From positions 3,348,001 through 3,412,000 of the forward strand of contig NZ_VFMJ01000001.1 in NCBI RefSeq assembly GCF_006715005.1: a stretch of 64,000 nucleotides of DNA. Reading direction: 5' to 3'. This DNA is from Serratia marcescens (lineage in GTDB: Bacteria; Pseudomonadota; Gammaproteobacteria; Enterobacterales; Enterobacteriaceae). Below are positions 29,550-40,135 of the stretch, piece after piece. The translations under genes and the position numbers were made by a program. The first letter of the stretch is position 1. Each line of letters opens with the position of its first letter. The notes under the pieces are model-generated. The model was not told the origin of the DNA and ran no database searches. It worked only from the letters and a program-made list of their open reading frames with translations.

Positions 29550-30086
29550 GTGAGCACTCAGCGTCTATTACAGGTGTTGGCGCAGCAGATCGCGGCGCTG
29601 GCGGCCGAAGTCACCCCGCGCGGCGACGCCCCGATCCCGCAGGCGCGCTTCGACGCCGCCCTGTTCGCCAACCGCGGCACGCGGCTGCGCGACTACCTGG
29701 CCGAGGTGGAGAAGAATTTCGCCCAGCTGCAAAGCGCCGCCAACGACAGCCGCACCAGCCAGGTGGCCTTTCTGGCCGAAAAACTGGTGGCTCAAATCTC
29801 TGCCCTGCAGCGCGAGCTGGCAACCCAGGCGCTGCGGCGCAAGAACCAGCCGAAAGAAGCCCCCGAGGCCGATCTGTACCACAAGCTGGCCGAGCATCAG
29901 GACTACGAACGCCGGCTGATCGCCATGATTCAGGATCGGGAAAGCCTGCTGGGGCGCCAGACCACGCTGGCGGCGCAGCAAAAGCTGCAGCACGAGCTGG
30001 CGGCGCTGGAGGGGAGACTGATGCGCTGCCGTCAGGCGCTGGCGCGCATCGAACGCAATATCGAGCGCAAAGAAAACGGTTTTTGA
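29550..30086 (+). CDS. priC: Primosomal replication protein N''
   Basis: This 178-residue, helix-rich, glutamine/arginine-rich protein has LLQVLAQQIAALAAEV at the start and the C-terminal YERRLIAMIQDRESLLG block of PriC. PriC restarts replication forks independently of PriA. The start codon is GTG: an ATG overlaps it by two bases but runs straight into TGA (ATGTGA). GAGGGAG is the ribosome site. ybaM follows after about 110 bases. Confidence 0.9.
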   Translation: MSTQRLLQVLAQQIAALAAEVTPRGDAPIPQARFDAALFANRGTRLRDYLAEVEKNFAQLQSAANDSRTSQVAFLAEKLVAQISALQRELATQALRRKNQPKEAPEADLYHKLAEHQDYERRLIAMIQDRESLLGRQTTLAAQQKLQHELAALEGRLMRCRQALARIERNIERKENGF

Positions 30087-30194
30087 AGATTTATCACAAT
30101 ATTTTAATGATTATTCCCGGTTGCGCGCCGGGTTCACTATACTCTGCCGGTACGCGAGTTATTCATTCCATTAATTAATATAAGCGCAGGTACT

Positions 30195-30374
30195 ATGTCT
30201 CTGGAAAACGCCTCACCCGAACTGCAACTGGCGGTAGACTTGATTTACCTGCTGGAATGCAACGAGATCGATCCGGCCACCGCGCTGGCGGCGCTGGATA
30301 TCGTCAAACGGGACTATCAAGAAAAGCTGCAGCGCACCGGCGTCACCTCTCCCTATCTGCCTGCCGGACAATAA
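30195..30374 (+). CDS. ybaM: YbaM, small DUF2496 protein
   Basis: This 59-residue protein starts [20 protein letters not shown] and contains [13 protein letters not shown], matching YbaM. It is acidic and helical with no known function. It lies downstream of priC, as in E. coli. A strong hairpin follows immediately. Confidence 0.9.
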   Translation: MSLENASPELQLAVDLIYLLECNEIDPATALAALDIVKRDYQEKLQRTGVTSPYLPAGQ

Positions 30375-30377
30375 TAA

Positions 30378-30396
30378 GGGACAGCGCCGCTGTCCC
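30378..30396 (+). terminator. Terminator after ybaM
   Basis: Arms GGGACAGCG and CGCTGTCCC are followed by TTTT, four bases beyond the ybaM stop. Confidence 0.85.
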
Positions 30397-30416
30397 TTTT
30401 GCCTCTCATTAGCGTC

Positions 30417-33400
30417 TCAGTTCGCCGTCTGGCCGCCTTCATCCGGCGACAGCGTTCTTTTCACTTCCTGCACTTCGTTGCCCTGCTGGTTATGCAGATA
30501 GACCTCCAGCTGATTGAAGGCGATGTCGATGTCGTTTTCCCGGCACAAGCGGTCGATTGAGCGGTTCAGCTCGTCCACGGTGTAGCTGCGATCGCGCAGT
30601 TCGCGCACATAGAGCCGCAGTTCGTGATCCAGCGTGCTGGCGCCGAAGTTGAGGAAGAACACCTGCGGTTCGGGATCGGTCATCACCCGCGGGTTGTCGT
30701 GCGCCGCCTGCAGCAGCACCTTTTTCACCTTGTCGAGATCGGAACCGTAGGCCACGCCCACCTTGATCAGCACGCGGGTGATGGTGTCGGACAGCGACCA
30801 GTTGATCAGCCGCTCGGTGACGAACGCCTTGTTCGGAATGATCACCTCTTTGCGATCGAAGTCGGTAATGGTGGTGGCGCGAATGCGGATCTTGCTGACC
30901 GAACCGGAGAAGGTGCCGATGGTGATGGTATCGCCGATGCGGATCGGGCGTTCGAACAGAATGATCAGGCCGGAAACGAAGTTGGCGAAGATTTCCTGCA
31001 GGCCGAAGCCCAGCCCGACCGTCAGGCCGGCGGCCAGCCATTGCAGTTTGTCCCAGGAGACGCCGAGCGATCCCAGCGCAACCACGGCGCCCACGGCGGT
31101 AATCAGGTAAGTGAGCACGGTGGTGATGGCATAGGATGCCCCCTGCCGCAGCTGCAGCCGCGACAGCACCACCACCTCCAGCAAACCGGGCAGGTTGCGG
31201 GTGAGCACGTAGGCGACGATCACTGCGGCGATCGCCACCATCATGTTGCCCAGCGTCACCGCCTGCGACACGCTGCTGCCCGCCACGGTGCTGGTGTAAT
31301 GCCACAGCGTGATGCTGTCCAGGTAAGCGATGACCGTCACCAGATCCGACCAAATGGCGTAGAAGGCGCTGGCGAAGATGGCGAACAGCACCAGGGTGGT
31401 CAGGCGCAGCGACTGCTGGTTGATCTGATCGAGCGCCAACGGCGGCTCTTCCACCACGGCTTCACCGCCTTCGGCCCCCTCCTTCGCCACATTTTGCCGC
31501 CGCGCCAACGCGCGCCGATAGGCCAGACGCCGCGCCGCCACGCTCAGGCCGCGCAGCGCGGTCAGGTACACGATATTCCACAGGAAGAACAGATACAGGC
31601 TGTCTATCCAGCGGCTGGCCAGCCGCAGCGTGGTATAGAAGTAGCCGGCAAACATCAGCCCCAGCAGGATCAGCGGCGTGGCGGCGAGCGCGGTGACCAC
31701 CACCAGCCGCACGGCGTGCGAGCCCTTTTCGCGCCAGCTGTCGCGGCACAGCGGGAACACCAGCACCGTGAGCAGCGCCAGCGTCAACATCACCACGATC
31801 TGCCCGATGACGTCCTCCACCAAACGCAGCGGCGCTTTCTCGCCCAAGACCGACCAGAAGATCAACGGCTGCAGCGCCAGCCCCAGCCGCAGCGTCTGGC
31901 GGCGGTAATGCGCGCACAGGTTGGCGCCGAAGTTGAAATGCCGCTCGGCGATGCCGCCCGGCTTCAGCATGCGGTAGCTGAAGCCGAACACCAGCCACGA
32001 CAGCGCCAGCTGCTGCGACAGCGCCCAGATAAAGTCGCTGATGCCCAAATCCGCGCGATACATCCAGAAACCGACGCCGAGCAGCAGCGCGGCGCCGGGC
32101 AACACCTTCAGCAAGGTCAGCGCGATGGCCTTCGGCGTATGCAGCTGGCCGTCGCGTTTAAGCTGCCCCACGTCGTTGGCCAGCTTTTGCAGATGGCCGT
32201 CGATCAGCCGGTAGCGCCAGCGCAACAGTCCGATCGCCAGCAGCATCGGGATCAGGAACACCAGCGCATTCAAGCCGCCCTGCAATAGCTTGCCACCGTC
32301 GAATTTGATATCGAGCCCGGCGAGCTGATCGCGCACCGCCTCAGGCATCGCCTTCAGCCACGCCAGATCGACCGGCTTGTTGCTGTTGACCCAGAAAATC
32401 TGCTGGGTCAGCGTATCCTGCAACGAGCCGTAGACGCTGGTGAGCTGCTGCTGGTTGATCTGCAGGTTGATCGACAGCGACAGCTGGTTGCTGAGCTGCT
32501 TGTTCAGCTGATCCAGCAGTTCGCGGCGCATGTCGACAATCTCGTTCAGCGCGTCGATCACTTCCGGGCCGGCCTTTTCCTTGCTTTCGGCCACCAGCTG
32601 GTTGATGTAATCCTCCCCCTTGAACAGATCGTCGCGTTGCTGATTGATATCGAACTGCTCCAGCCGCAGATCGGCGATGCGCGTGTCTATATCCGCCAGC
32701 AGCGTGCCCTGCGGCAGGCTCTGCTGCTGCTGATACAGGATGCGCGACAGCACCAGGCTGCCCTTCAGCACCTGGATCTGCTCTTTCAGGTTACGTTCCG
32801 CCTGCAGACCGCGATCGAGCCAGTTTTTGACCCGAATATTCTGCTGGAACAGGGTGTTGCTCTCTTCGGTGGCGGCAATCAGCTGTTGGCTCAACTGTCG
32901 GTTGACGTCCAACTGCTTGCTGACCAACTGATCGTGCTGGATATCGGTGGCGTCTTCCGGGTTCTGCGCCTCTTTGGCGGTTTTTTCAGACAGCGTCAGG
33001 CGCTTGCTGTTGACGAGCTCCTGCAGCAACTGCACCGACCGATCCAGTGCGTCGATATGCGCCGTGGTGTAATCACGCTGTTTTTGCAGCAGATCTTGTA
33101 GCGTGGTGTTGGCTTCCAGGCTCTTGCGCTGCAGCTCCAGCTGCGCATTGAGCAGCGCCTGTTCGGTGTTCAGCATCACCTGCTGGCTGTTGCGCAGCGA
33201 ATCTTGCCCCGGCGTCTGGCCGCTGAGCTGGCTGCGGATCTCCTGCAGGCGCTGCGAAGCGGCGTACATGGTGCTCTGCACCCGTTCAGGCTGGGTTTGC
33301 AGCGACACCAGTTGGCTGTTGTAGGTCGAGAGGCTCTCCTGCGCGCTTTGCAGCTCGTCGAGCGTTTGATACAGCCGGCTTTCCAGCTGGCGCAGCGACA

Positions 33401-33800
33401 GCGGCAACAGTGCGGCGCGCGCGGCCGCGTTGTCCGTCGGCCGCTTCAGCGCATCCAGTTCGGCGGTGACCTGATTGAGCTTCGCCGGCGCCTGCTGCAC
33501 CTGCTGTTTGAGCTGTGCGACGTCCTGCCGGTTGCGCTCGATGGCGTCCAGCAGCTCCAGCGTACGGGTTAAATCCTGTTGGGAGAGCTTTTCGACCGGC
33601 GTCAGGGCTTTTTGCTTGTTCAGCGTTTCCAGCTGGCTTTGCACTTCGCTGCGCTGCGGCAGATCGCCGTTCAGCGCCGCCTGTGCCGGCAAGCAACACG
33701 CAAAAATCAGGAAAAGGAGTGTCACGGCGGCGATGCGCCGCCGGCATGCGCCGACAAACGTGAGCGGCGTCAGAGAAGGCAGAGTCAACCAGCGATGCAT
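30417..33800 (-). CDS. mscK: Mechanosensitive channel MscK (KefA)
   Basis: This protein has 1127 residues from the ATG at 33798-33800; an extra 19-residue extension to 33857 is possible. A signal peptide (ending LPAQA) precedes a long periplasmic coiled-coil region (about 40-490) rich in Gln and Leu. Eleven or so membrane helices follow, with the MscS-like pore and beta domain at the end (AAGLTVGLGFGLQEIFANFVSGLIILFERP split over the pore helix, then IGTFSGSVSKIRIRATTI). It is a potassium-dependent, tension-gated channel of the inner membrane. The ribosome site is weak, so the exact start is uncertain. Confidence 0.93.
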   Translation of the reverse strand: MHRWLTLPSLTPLTFVGACRRRIAAVTLLFLIFACCLPAQAALNGDLPQRSEVQSQLETLNKQKALTPVEKLSQQDLTRTLELLDAIERNRQDVAQLKQQVQQAPAKLNQVTAELDALKRPTDNAAARAALLPLSLRQLESRLYQTLDELQSAQESLSTYNSQLVSLQTQPERVQSTMYAASQRLQEIRSQLSGQTPGQDSLRNSQQVMLNTEQALLNAQLELQRKSLEANTTLQDLLQKQRDYTTAHIDALDRSVQLLQELVNSKRLTLSEKTAKEAQNPEDATDIQHDQLVSKQLDVNRQLSQQLIAATEESNTLFQQNIRVKNWLDRGLQAERNLKEQIQVLKGSLVLSRILYQQQQSLPQGTLLADIDTRIADLRLEQFDINQQRDDLFKGEDYINQLVAESKEKAGPEVIDALNEIVDMRRELLDQLNKQLSNQLSLSINLQINQQQLTSVYGSLQDTLTQQIFWVNSNKPVDLAWLKAMPEAVRDQLAGLDIKFDGGKLLQGGLNALVFLIPMLLAIGLLRWRYRLIDGHLQKLANDVGQLKRDGQLHTPKAIALTLLKVLPGAALLLGVGFWMYRADLGISDFIWALSQQLALSWLVFGFSYRMLKPGGIAERHFNFGANLCAHYRRQTLRLGLALQPLIFWSVLGEKAPLRLVEDVIGQIVVMLTLALLTVLVFPLCRDSWREKGSHAVRLVVVTALAATPLILLGLMFAGYFYTTLRLASRWIDSLYLFFLWNIVYLTALRGLSVAARRLAYRRALARRQNVAKEGAEGGEAVVEEPPLALDQINQQSLRLTTLVLFAIFASAFYAIWSDLVTVIAYLDSITLWHYTSTVAGSSVSQAVTLGNMMVAIAAVIVAYVLTRNLPGLLEVVVLSRLQLRQGASYAITTVLTYLITAVGAVVALGSLGVSWDKLQWLAAGLTVGLGFGLQEIFANFVSGLIILFERPIRIGDTITIGTFSGSVSKIRIRATTITDFDRKEVIIPNKAFVTERLINWSLSDTITRVLIKVGVAYGSDLDKVKKVLLQAAHDNPRVMTDPEPQVFFLNFGASTLDHELRLYVRELRDRSYTVDELNRSIDRLCRENDIDIAFNQLEVYLHNQQGNEVQEVKRTLSPDEGGQTAN

Positions 33801-33900
33801 GATTTGGCTTCGGATCGGTAAAGAAGCCTGAAGATTATCACGACCGCCGGCGGGCAACGAACAACAAAAACGTTGCTGGTGATGTCTCGTTGTCGCGAAA

Positions 33901-34254
33901 TCAGAAAGTCAGCACTTTCTCCGCCGCCAGCGTCCACTGCGCCAGCTCGACCAGCGTACCGATCGCCACGCCGTCCGCCAGCGGCAAGCGGCTGACGCCG
34001 CGCGCGTCGGCGCAGGTCTTGCAGAGCTTGACCGGCACCTGCTGCGCGGTGAGGATCTCCAGCATCTGCTGCAGGTGATACCCTTCGTGCGGCTGCTGTC
34101 CGGCCAGCCCGGCCACCACCGCGTCGGACATCAGAAACAGTCGCAGGTCGAGACTGCTCTGCTGCTCTTTCATGGCGATGGCCAACCGCAGCGCATTGAA
34201 CAAGGATTCATGGCCATAGGCGGCGCCATTGGCGATGAGAACGATGGATGACAT
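33901..34254 (-). CDS. ychN: YchN-like DsrE/DsrF-family protein
   Basis: This 117-residue protein matches E. coli YchN in length and nearly throughout: IVLIANGAAYGHESLFNALRLAIA, LRLFLMSDAVVAGLAGQ and VPVKLCKTCADARG. The CKTC pair fits the sulfur-relay-like DsrE/F fold. In E. coli ychN lies elsewhere on the chromosome. Here it sits 11 bases after the acrR stop and may be read with acrR. Function unknown. Confidence 0.88.
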   Translation of the reverse strand: MSSIVLIANGAAYGHESLFNALRLAIAMKEQQSSLDLRLFLMSDAVVAGLAGQQPHEGYHLQQMLEILTAQQVPVKLCKTCADARGVSRLPLADGVAIGTLVELAQWTLAAEKVLTF

Positions 34255-34265
34255 GAAATCTCTCC

Positions 34266-34940
34266 TTATAAAGGAAGGCGGTCGACGTCAGGCGTCGCCG
34301 CGTCGGGTTTGAGGCGCAAGGTGGGGCAAAACTGCAGCATCTCCAAAAACGCGTCCACCAGCGCTTCGGCTTCGGCCCGCAGATCGAAACTTTCCGGCAT
34401 AAACAGCCAGTTTTCCATCAGGCCGGTGATATAACCGCGCAGGATGATCGCCGCACGACGGGTATGCAAATCGGCGGGCAATTGCCCGTGGTGAATGCAG
34501 TTATACAGTACCGCTTCGATACGCTCGTAGCCGGCGAGGTACAGCACCTTGCGCGAATCCAGCAGCGGCATCATTTCACCGACAAACTCGCATTTGTGGA
34601 ATATAATTTCCATCAACGCCCGCCTGCGGCCGTCTTCAACCGTAGACGTCAGAATGTAAATCAGAATTTCTCGGATAACCCGCAGTGGATTATCGGGAAA
34701 CTTTGCCTGATACTCTGTTTCGAGCTGGTCAATTTTCGGCTCGGTAGATTCCCAAACTTCATTAAACAGGTCTACCTTATTCTTGAAGTGCCAGTAGATG
34801 GCTCCACGCGTAACCCCGGCAGCGGTGGCAATATCTGTCAGTGACGTTGCAGCAACGCCACGTTCAGAGAACTCTCTCACCGCAGCATCAAGGATTTGCT
34901 GTCGGGTTTCTTGCGCCTGCTGTTTGGTTTTTCGTGCCAT
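34266..34940 (-). CDS. acrR: TetR-family repressor of acrAB
   Basis: This 224-residue protein begins [20 protein letters not shown]. The helix-turn-helix [28 protein letters not shown] is essentially the AcrR recognition region. The C-terminal ligand domain differs at the end, with a variable tail. It represses acrAB and itself until drugs bind. It is divergent from acrA, with a perfect palindromic operator between them. Confidence 0.96.
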   Translation of the reverse strand: MARKTKQQAQETRQQILDAAVREFSERGVAATSLTDIATAAGVTRGAIYWHFKNKVDLFNEVWESTEPKIDQLETEYQAKFPDNPLRVIREILIYILTSTVEDGRRRALMEIIFHKCEFVGEMMPLLDSRKVLYLAGYERIEAVLYNCIHHGQLPADLHTRRAAIILRGYITGLMENWLFMPESFDLRAEAEALVDAFLEMLQFCPTLRLKPDAATPDVDRLPL

Positions 34941-34968
34941 GGCATTGTTATTTAGGGGGAGTGTGATT

Positions 34969-34992
34969 TACATACATTCGCGAATGTATGTA
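34969..34992. promoter_or_regulatory. AcrR operator
   Basis: Two perfectly complementary 12-base halves, TACATACATTCG and CGAATGTATGTA, form a 24-base palindrome 29 bases from the acrR start and 91 bases from acrA. It corresponds to the AcrR site known in E. coli. Confidence 0.92.
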
Positions 34993-35082
34993 CCATAGCA
35001 CGCACATATAATTAACGCAGCAATGGGTTTTAAAGCTTGTGATCCATTGATCATTTTGAAATCGGACACTTGAGGTTTTTCT

Positions 35083-36270
35083 ATGAACAAAAACAGAGGG
35101 TTAACGCCTCTGGCGGCCGTTCTGATGCTTTCAGGCAGCTTAGTGCTAACAGGATGTAACGATAAAGAAACCCAACAGCAAGGCGCCCACCAGCAGGCTC
35201 CTGAAGTGGGCGTAGTGACCTTGAAAGCCGAGCCTCTCAACATCACTACCGATCTTCCTGGCCGCACCGCTGCGTATCGCATCGCCGAAGTTCGCCCTCA
35301 GGTCAGCGGCATCATCCTGAAGCGCAACTTCGTTGAAGGCAGCGATATCAAAGCCGGGACGTCTCTGTACCAAATCGATCCCGCCACCTATCAGGCCAGC
35401 TACGACAGCGCGAAAGGCGATTTGGCCAAAGCGCAGGCCAGCGCTTCCATCGCACGCGTGACGGTAAACCGCTACAAGCCATTGCTGGGCACGAGCTACA
35501 TCAGTAAACAGGACTACGACAACGCCGTCTCCACGCTGCAGCAGGCGGACGCCGCCGTCGTGGCCGCCAAGGCCGCCGTGGAAACCGCGCGCATCAACCT
35601 GGCATACACCAAGGTGACCTCCCCGATCTCCGGCCGCATCGGCAAGTCCGCCGTGACCGAAGGCGCACTGGTCAGCAACGGCCAGGCGACCGCCCTGTCC
35701 ACCGTGCAGCAGCTGGATCCGATGTATGTCGACGTCACCCAGTCGAGCACCGACTTCCTGCGCCTGAAGCAAGAACTGGCCAGCGGCGCGCTGAAGCAGG
35801 AAAACGGCAAGGCCAAGGTGAAACTGATGCTGGAAAACGGCGCTGAATACGCGCAGGAAGGCACGCTGGAGTTCTCCGACGTCACCGTCGATGAGACCAC
35901 CGGCTCCATCACCATTCGCGCCCTGTTCCCTAACCCGAACGATACGCTGCTGCCGGGCATGTTCGTGCGCGCCCGTCTGGACGAAGGCGTGCGCAGCGAT
36001 GCACTGCTGGTGCCTCAGCAAGGCGTTACCCGCAACCCGCGCGGCGACGCGACGGCGTTGGTGGTAGGGGCAGACGACAAAGTTGAGCTGCGCACGCTGA
36101 AGGCAGACCAGGCGATTGGCGACAAATGGCTGGTTACCGATGGCCTGAAAGCCGGCGATCGCGTGATCGTCTCCGGCCTGATGAAAGTGCATCCGGGCGC
36201 GCAGGTAAAAGTGCAGGAAGTTGACACTCAGGCGCAAAAACAGCCGCAGTCTGAAGCGCAGAAGTCATAA
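35083..36270 (+). CDS. acrA: AcrA, membrane fusion lipoprotein of the RND multidrug pump
   Basis: This 395-residue protein has a lipobox (LTGC, Cys25). Its lipoyl, helical-hairpin and beta-barrel domains are visible in PGRTAAYRIAEVRPQVSGII, NLAYTKVTSPISGRIGKS and LLPGMFVRARL. AcrA bridges AcrB in the inner membrane and TolC in the outer membrane. acrB starts 17 bases downstream. In S. marcescens this pair has been described as SdeXY; I cannot confirm strain identity. Confidence 0.96.
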   Translation: MNKNRGLTPLAAVLMLSGSLVLTGCNDKETQQQGAHQQAPEVGVVTLKAEPLNITTDLPGRTAAYRIAEVRPQVSGIILKRNFVEGSDIKAGTSLYQIDPATYQASYDSAKGDLAKAQASASIARVTVNRYKPLLGTSYISKQDYDNAVSTLQQADAAVVAAKAAVETARINLAYTKVTSPISGRIGKSAVTEGALVSNGQATALSTVQQLDPMYVDVTQSSTDFLRLKQELASGALKQENGKAKVKLMLENGAEYAQEGTLEFSDVTVDETTGSITIRALFPNPNDTLLPGMFVRARLDEGVRSDALLVPQQGVTRNPRGDATALVVGADDKVELRTLKADQAIGDKWLVTDGLKAGDRVIVSGLMKVHPGAQVKVQEVDTQAQKQPQSEAQKS

Positions 36271-36287
36271 AAAGGAGCCTGTAATAC

Positions 36288-39200
36288 ATGGCTAAGTTCT
36301 TTATAGATCGCCCGATTTTCGCCTGGGTAATCGCCATCATCGTCATGTTGGCGGGGGTGCTTGCAATAATGAAACTGCCTATCGCGCAGTATCCCACTAT
36401 TGCACCGCCGGCGGTGAGCATTTCCGCCAACTACCCGGGCGCAGATGCCAAAACGGTGCAGGATACCGTCACTCAGATTATCGAACAGAACATGAACGGT
36501 ATCGATAACCTGATGTACATGTCCTCCACCAGTGATTCCTCTGGTAGCGTCACCATTACCCTGACGTTTGATTCCGGCACCGATCCTGACATCGCGCAGG
36601 TTCAGGTCCAGAACAAACTGTCGTTGGCCACCCCGTTGCTGCCGCAAGAAGTTCAGCAACAGGGCCTGAAAGTAGAAAAATCCAGCAGCAGCTTCCTGAT
36701 GGTGGCCGGCTTCGTTTCCGACGATCCGAACATGACTCAGGACGATATTGCGGACTACGTGGCGTCCAACATCAAGGACCCGATCAGCCGTTCGTCCGGC
36801 GTGGGTGAAGTGCAGCTGTTCGGTGCCCAGTACGCGATGCGTATCTGGCTGGATCCGAACAAGCTGAACAACTACCAGCTGACGACCACGGACGTGACCT
36901 CCGCCATCACCGAGCAGAACAACCAGATCGCCGCAGGCCAGCTGGGCGGCCTGCCGCCGGTGCCGGGGCAGCAGTTGAACGCCTCGATCATCGCGCAGAC
37001 CCGTCTGACTTCGCCGGAAGAGTTCGGCAAGATCCTGCTGAAGGTAAATACCGACGGTTCCCAGGTGCGCCTGCGCGACGTCGCTCATATCGAGCGCGGC
37101 GCGGAAAGCTATGCCGTTACCGCTCGCTACAACGGCAAGCCGGCCGCCGGTCTGGGTATCAAACTGGCAACCGGCGCCAACGCCCTGAACACCGCCAAAG
37201 GTGTGAAAGACGAGTTGGCCAAGATGGCGCCCTTCTTCCCGCAAGGGATGAAAGTGGTTTATCCGTACGACACCACCCCGTTCGTTAAAATCTCCATCAA
37301 CGAAGTGGTGAAAACGCTGATCGAAGCCATCATCCTGGTATTCCTGGTGATGTATCTGTTCCTGCAGAACTTCCGCGCGACGCTGATCCCAACCATCGCG
37401 GTGCCGGTAGTACTGCTGGGGACCTTTGCGATCCTCGCGGCGTTTGGCTTCTCGATAAACACCCTGACGATGTTCGGCATGGTGTTGGCGATCGGCCTGC
37501 TGGTGGATGACGCCATCGTGGTGGTGGAAAACGTCGAGCGCGTTATGTCCGAAGAGGGGCTGCCGCCGAAAGAAGCTACCCGTAAATCGATGGGCCAGAT
37601 CCAGGGCGCGCTGGTGGGTATCGCCATGGTGCTGTCGGCGGTATTCGTGCCGATGGCGTTCTTCGGCGGTTCAACCGGCGCTATCTATCGCCAGTTCTCA
37701 ATCACCATCGTGTCCGCGATGGCGCTGTCGGTGCTGGTGGCCTTGATCCTGACGCCGGCGCTGTGCGCCACCATGCTCAAACCGATCCCGAAAGGCGATC
37801 ACGGGGTTAAAACAGGCTTCTTCGGCTGGTTTAACCGCATGTTTGAGAAGAGCACGCATCACTATACCGACAGCGTGGGCAACATCCTGCGCAGCACCGG
37901 TCGCTACCTGATCATCTACCTGCTGATCGTGGTTGGCATGGGCCTGCTGTTCCTGCGCCTGCCTTCCTCGTTCCTGCCGGACGAAGATCAGGGCATCCTG
38001 TTGACCATGGTGCAGCTGCCTGCCGGTGCCACCGAGTCCCGTACCAACAAAGTGCTGGAAGAAGTCTCCGACTACTTCCTGAACAAGGAAAAGGACAACG
38101 TGGTTTCGGTGTTTACCGTCGCGGGCTTCGGCTTCAACGGTAACGGCCAGAACAACGGCCTGGCATTCGTCAGCCTGAAGGACTGGGGTGAACGTCCAGG
38201 GGCCGGGAACAAGGTCGAGGCGATCGCAGGCCGTGCCATGGGTGCGTTCTCGCAGATTAAAGAAGGCCTGGTGTTCCCGTTCAACCTGCCGGCGATTATC
38301 GAACTCGGTACCGCAACCGGCTTCGACTTCGAGCTGATTGACCAGGGCGGCCTGGGGCACGAAAAACTGACCGAAGCGCGTAACCAGCTGTTGGGCATGG
38401 TTGCTCAGCATCCGGACGTGCTGGTGGGCGTGCGCCCGAACGGCCTGGAAGATACGCCGCAGTTCAAACTGATCGTCGATCAGGAGAAAGCCAAGGCGCT
38501 GGGCGTCAGCATCACCACCATCAACAGCACGCTGAGCACCGCCCTGGGTGGTTCGTACGTCAACGACTTCATCGACCGCGGTCGTGTGAAGAAGGTGTAC
38601 GTGCAGGCCGAGGCGCCGTTCCGTATGCTGCCGGAAGACATCAACAAATGGTACGTGCGCGGCACGAGCGGCCAGATGGTGCCATTCTCCGCCTTCTCTT
38701 CGGCGAAATGGGAATACGGCTCACCGCGCTTGGAACGCTATAACGGCTTGCCGTCGATGGAAATTCTGGGCCAGGCCGCACCGGGCAAGAGTACCGGTGA
38801 AGCGATGAACCTGATGGAACAGCTGGCATCCAAACTGCCAAGCGGCATCGGTTACGACTGGACCGGTATGTCCTATCAGGAACGTCTGTCGGGCAACCAG
38901 GCGCCGGCGCTGTACGCCATCTCGATTCTGGTGGTGTTCCTGTGTCTGGCGGCGCTGTATGAAAGCTGGTCCGTGCCGTTCTCGGTCATGCTGGTATTGC
39001 CGCTGGGGGTTATCGGTGCGTTGCTGGCCGCGACGATGCGCGGCATGAACAACGACGTGTACTTCCAGGTGGGGCTGCTGACCACCATAGGCCTGTCGGC
39101 GAAGAACGCCATCCTGATCGTGGAATTCGCCAAAGATCTGATGGAGAAAGAAGGCAAAGGCCTGATCGAAGCGACGTTGGAAGCGGTGCGTATGCGTCTG

Positions 39201-39434
39201 CGCCCAATCCTGATGACATCTCTGGCCTTCATCCTCGGGGTTCTGCCGCTGGTTATCAGCAGCGGTGCAGGCTCCGGCGCACAGAACGCGGTAGGTACCG
39301 GCGTAATGGGCGGGATGATCACCGCCACCGTCTTGGCGATCTTCTTCGTACCGGTGTTCTTCGTGGTGGTTCGCCGCCGCTTCAGCAAGAAGAACGAGGA
39401 TCTGGAACACAGCCATCCGGTAGAGCACCACTGA
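36288..39434 (+). CDS. acrB: AcrB, RND multidrug efflux transporter
   Basis: This 1048-residue protein with 12 membrane helices begins [17 protein letters not shown]. The proton relay aspartates fall at Asp407 and Asp408 ([16 protein letters not shown]), the same numbers as in E. coli. The conserved lysine lies in [21 protein letters not shown]. Large periplasmic pore and docking loops are present. It pumps drugs, bile salts and dyes through TolC using proton flow. A strong terminator follows. Confidence 0.97.
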   Translation: MAKFFIDRPIFAWVIAIIVMLAGVLAIMKLPIAQYPTIAPPAVSISANYPGADAKTVQDTVTQIIEQNMNGIDNLMYMSSTSDSSGSVTITLTFDSGTDPDIAQVQVQNKLSLATPLLPQEVQQQGLKVEKSSSSFLMVAGFVSDDPNMTQDDIADYVASNIKDPISRSSGVGEVQLFGAQYAMRIWLDPNKLNNYQLTTTDVTSAITEQNNQIAAGQLGGLPPVPGQQLNASIIAQTRLTSPEEFGKILLKVNTDGSQVRLRDVAHIERGAESYAVTARYNGKPAAGLGIKLATGANALNTAKGVKDELAKMAPFFPQGMKVVYPYDTTPFVKISINEVVKTLIEAIILVFLVMYLFLQNFRATLIPTIAVPVVLLGTFAILAAFGFSINTLTMFGMVLAIGLLVDDAIVVVENVERVMSEEGLPPKEATRKSMGQIQGALVGIAMVLSAVFVPMAFFGGSTGAIYRQFSITIVSAMALSVLVALILTPALCATMLKPIPKGDHGVKTGFFGWFNRMFEKSTHHYTDSVGNILRSTGRYLIIYLLIVVGMGLLFLRLPSSFLPDEDQGILLTMVQLPAGATESRTNKVLEEVSDYFLNKEKDNVVSVFTVAGFGFNGNGQNNGLAFVSLKDWGERPGAGNKVEAIAGRAMGAFSQIKEGLVFPFNLPAIIELGTATGFDFELIDQGGLGHEKLTEARNQLLGMVAQHPDVLVGVRPNGLEDTPQFKLIVDQEKAKALGVSITTINSTLSTALGGSYVNDFIDRGRVKKVYVQAEAPFRMLPEDINKWYVRGTSGQMVPFSAFSSAKWEYGSPRLERYNGLPSMEILGQAAPGKSTGEAMNLMEQLASKLPSGIGYDWTGMSYQERLSGNQAPALYAISILVVFLCLAALYESWSVPFSVMLVLPLGVIGALLAATMRGMNNDVYFQVGLLTTIGLSAKNAILIVEFAKDLMEKEGKGLIEATLEAVRMRLRPILMTSLAFILGVLPLVISSGAGSGAQNAVGTGVMGGMITATVLAIFFVPVFFVVVRRRFSKKNEDLEHSHPVEHH

Positions 39435-39468
39435 TCGCTCAGTGATGTGAGCTCCACCCGATAATCGA

Positions 39469-39490
39469 AAAGGCCGCGCATGCGGCCTTT
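39469..39490 (+). terminator. Terminator after acrB
   Basis: Arms AAAGGCCGC and GCGGCCTTT enclose GCAT and are followed by TTCTTTT. Confidence 0.9.
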
Positions 39491-39583
39491 TTCTTTTGCT
39501 TCAGTTGCTTAATGCAAACCGTTCTCATTAATTCACTCTTGTGTGCAATTTGCGCTTGATCGCGATGCCAGGTCGGCGCATAA

Positions 39584-39606
39584 TTATTGTTATAGTATAA
39601 CATTAC
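39584..39606. promoter_or_regulatory. Zur box upstream of rpmE2
   Basis: The core palindrome TGTTATAGTATAACA (39588-39602) lies within a 23-base segment ending CATTAC. It fits the enterobacterial Zur pattern TGTTATAnTATAACA and ends 14 bases before the L31B start. This implies repression when zinc is plentiful. Confidence 0.85.
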
Positions 39607-39620
39607 ATTAGAGAGCCATT

Positions 39621-39875
39621 ATGAAACCCGGCATCCATCCCGATTATCGCACCGTGGTGTTCCACGACGTCAGCGCCAATGCCTACTTCAAAGTGGGATC
39701 GACCATCAAAACCGATCGCACCATCGAGCTGGACGGCGAAAGCTGGCCGTATGTCACCCTTGACGTCTCTTCTGCTTCGCATCCGTATTACACCGGCAAG
39801 CAGAAAGACTATTCCAAAGAAGGCAGCACGGCGCGCTTCCAGCAGCGCTTTGGCCGCTTTATCGGCAATAAGTAA
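39621..39875 (+). CDS. rpmE2: Zinc-independent ribosomal protein L31 type B
   Basis: This 84-residue protein reads [20 protein letters not shown], with [15 protein letters not shown] near the end, as in YkgM. It lacks the CxxC zinc ribbon of normal L31. It replaces zinc-binding L31 on ribosomes during zinc starvation and so releases zinc. It shares an operon with rpmJ2, 12 bases downstream. Confidence 0.96.
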   Translation: MKPGIHPDYRTVVFHDVSANAYFKVGSTIKTDRTIELDGESWPYVTLDVSSASHPYYTGKQKDYSKEGSTARFQQRFGRFIGNK

Positions 39876-39887
39876 CAAGGAAATCCC

Positions 39888-40028
39888 ATGCAGGTATTGA
39901 GTTCATTGCGTTCGGCGAAAAACCGCCACCCTGATTGCAAAGTCGTGCGCCGTCGTGGCCGCATCTATGTGATCTGTAAAAGCAATCCGCGATTCAAAGC
40001 GGTACAGGGACGTAAGAAAAAGCGTTAA
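39888..40028 (+). CDS. rpmJ2: Alternative ribosomal protein L36
   Basis: This 46-residue basic protein is [20 protein letters not shown], then [20 protein letters not shown], then GRKKKR. It matches YkgO, the L36 paralogue without the full zinc-binding set (only two cysteines). It is paired with rpmE2 under the same Zur box and precedes a strong terminator. Confidence 0.94.
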   Translation: MQVLSSLRSAKNRHPDCKVVRRRGRIYVICKSNPRFKAVQGRKKKR

Positions 40029-40050
40029 TTCCAAAGTGTCATCTGTCGCA

Positions 40051-40083
40051 AAGCCCCGTTGCTGCTCAACGGGGCTTTTTTTT
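40051..40083 (+). terminator. Terminator after rpmJ2
   Basis: Eleven-base arms AAGCCCCGTTG and CAACGGGGCTT enclose a five-base loop, followed by a run of T. Confidence 0.93.
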
Positions 40084-40135
40084 ATGGCGAGAAAGTGCCT
40101 GCAAGCCGTCCCCCGCCGGCAGGCGGGGGCGGAGA

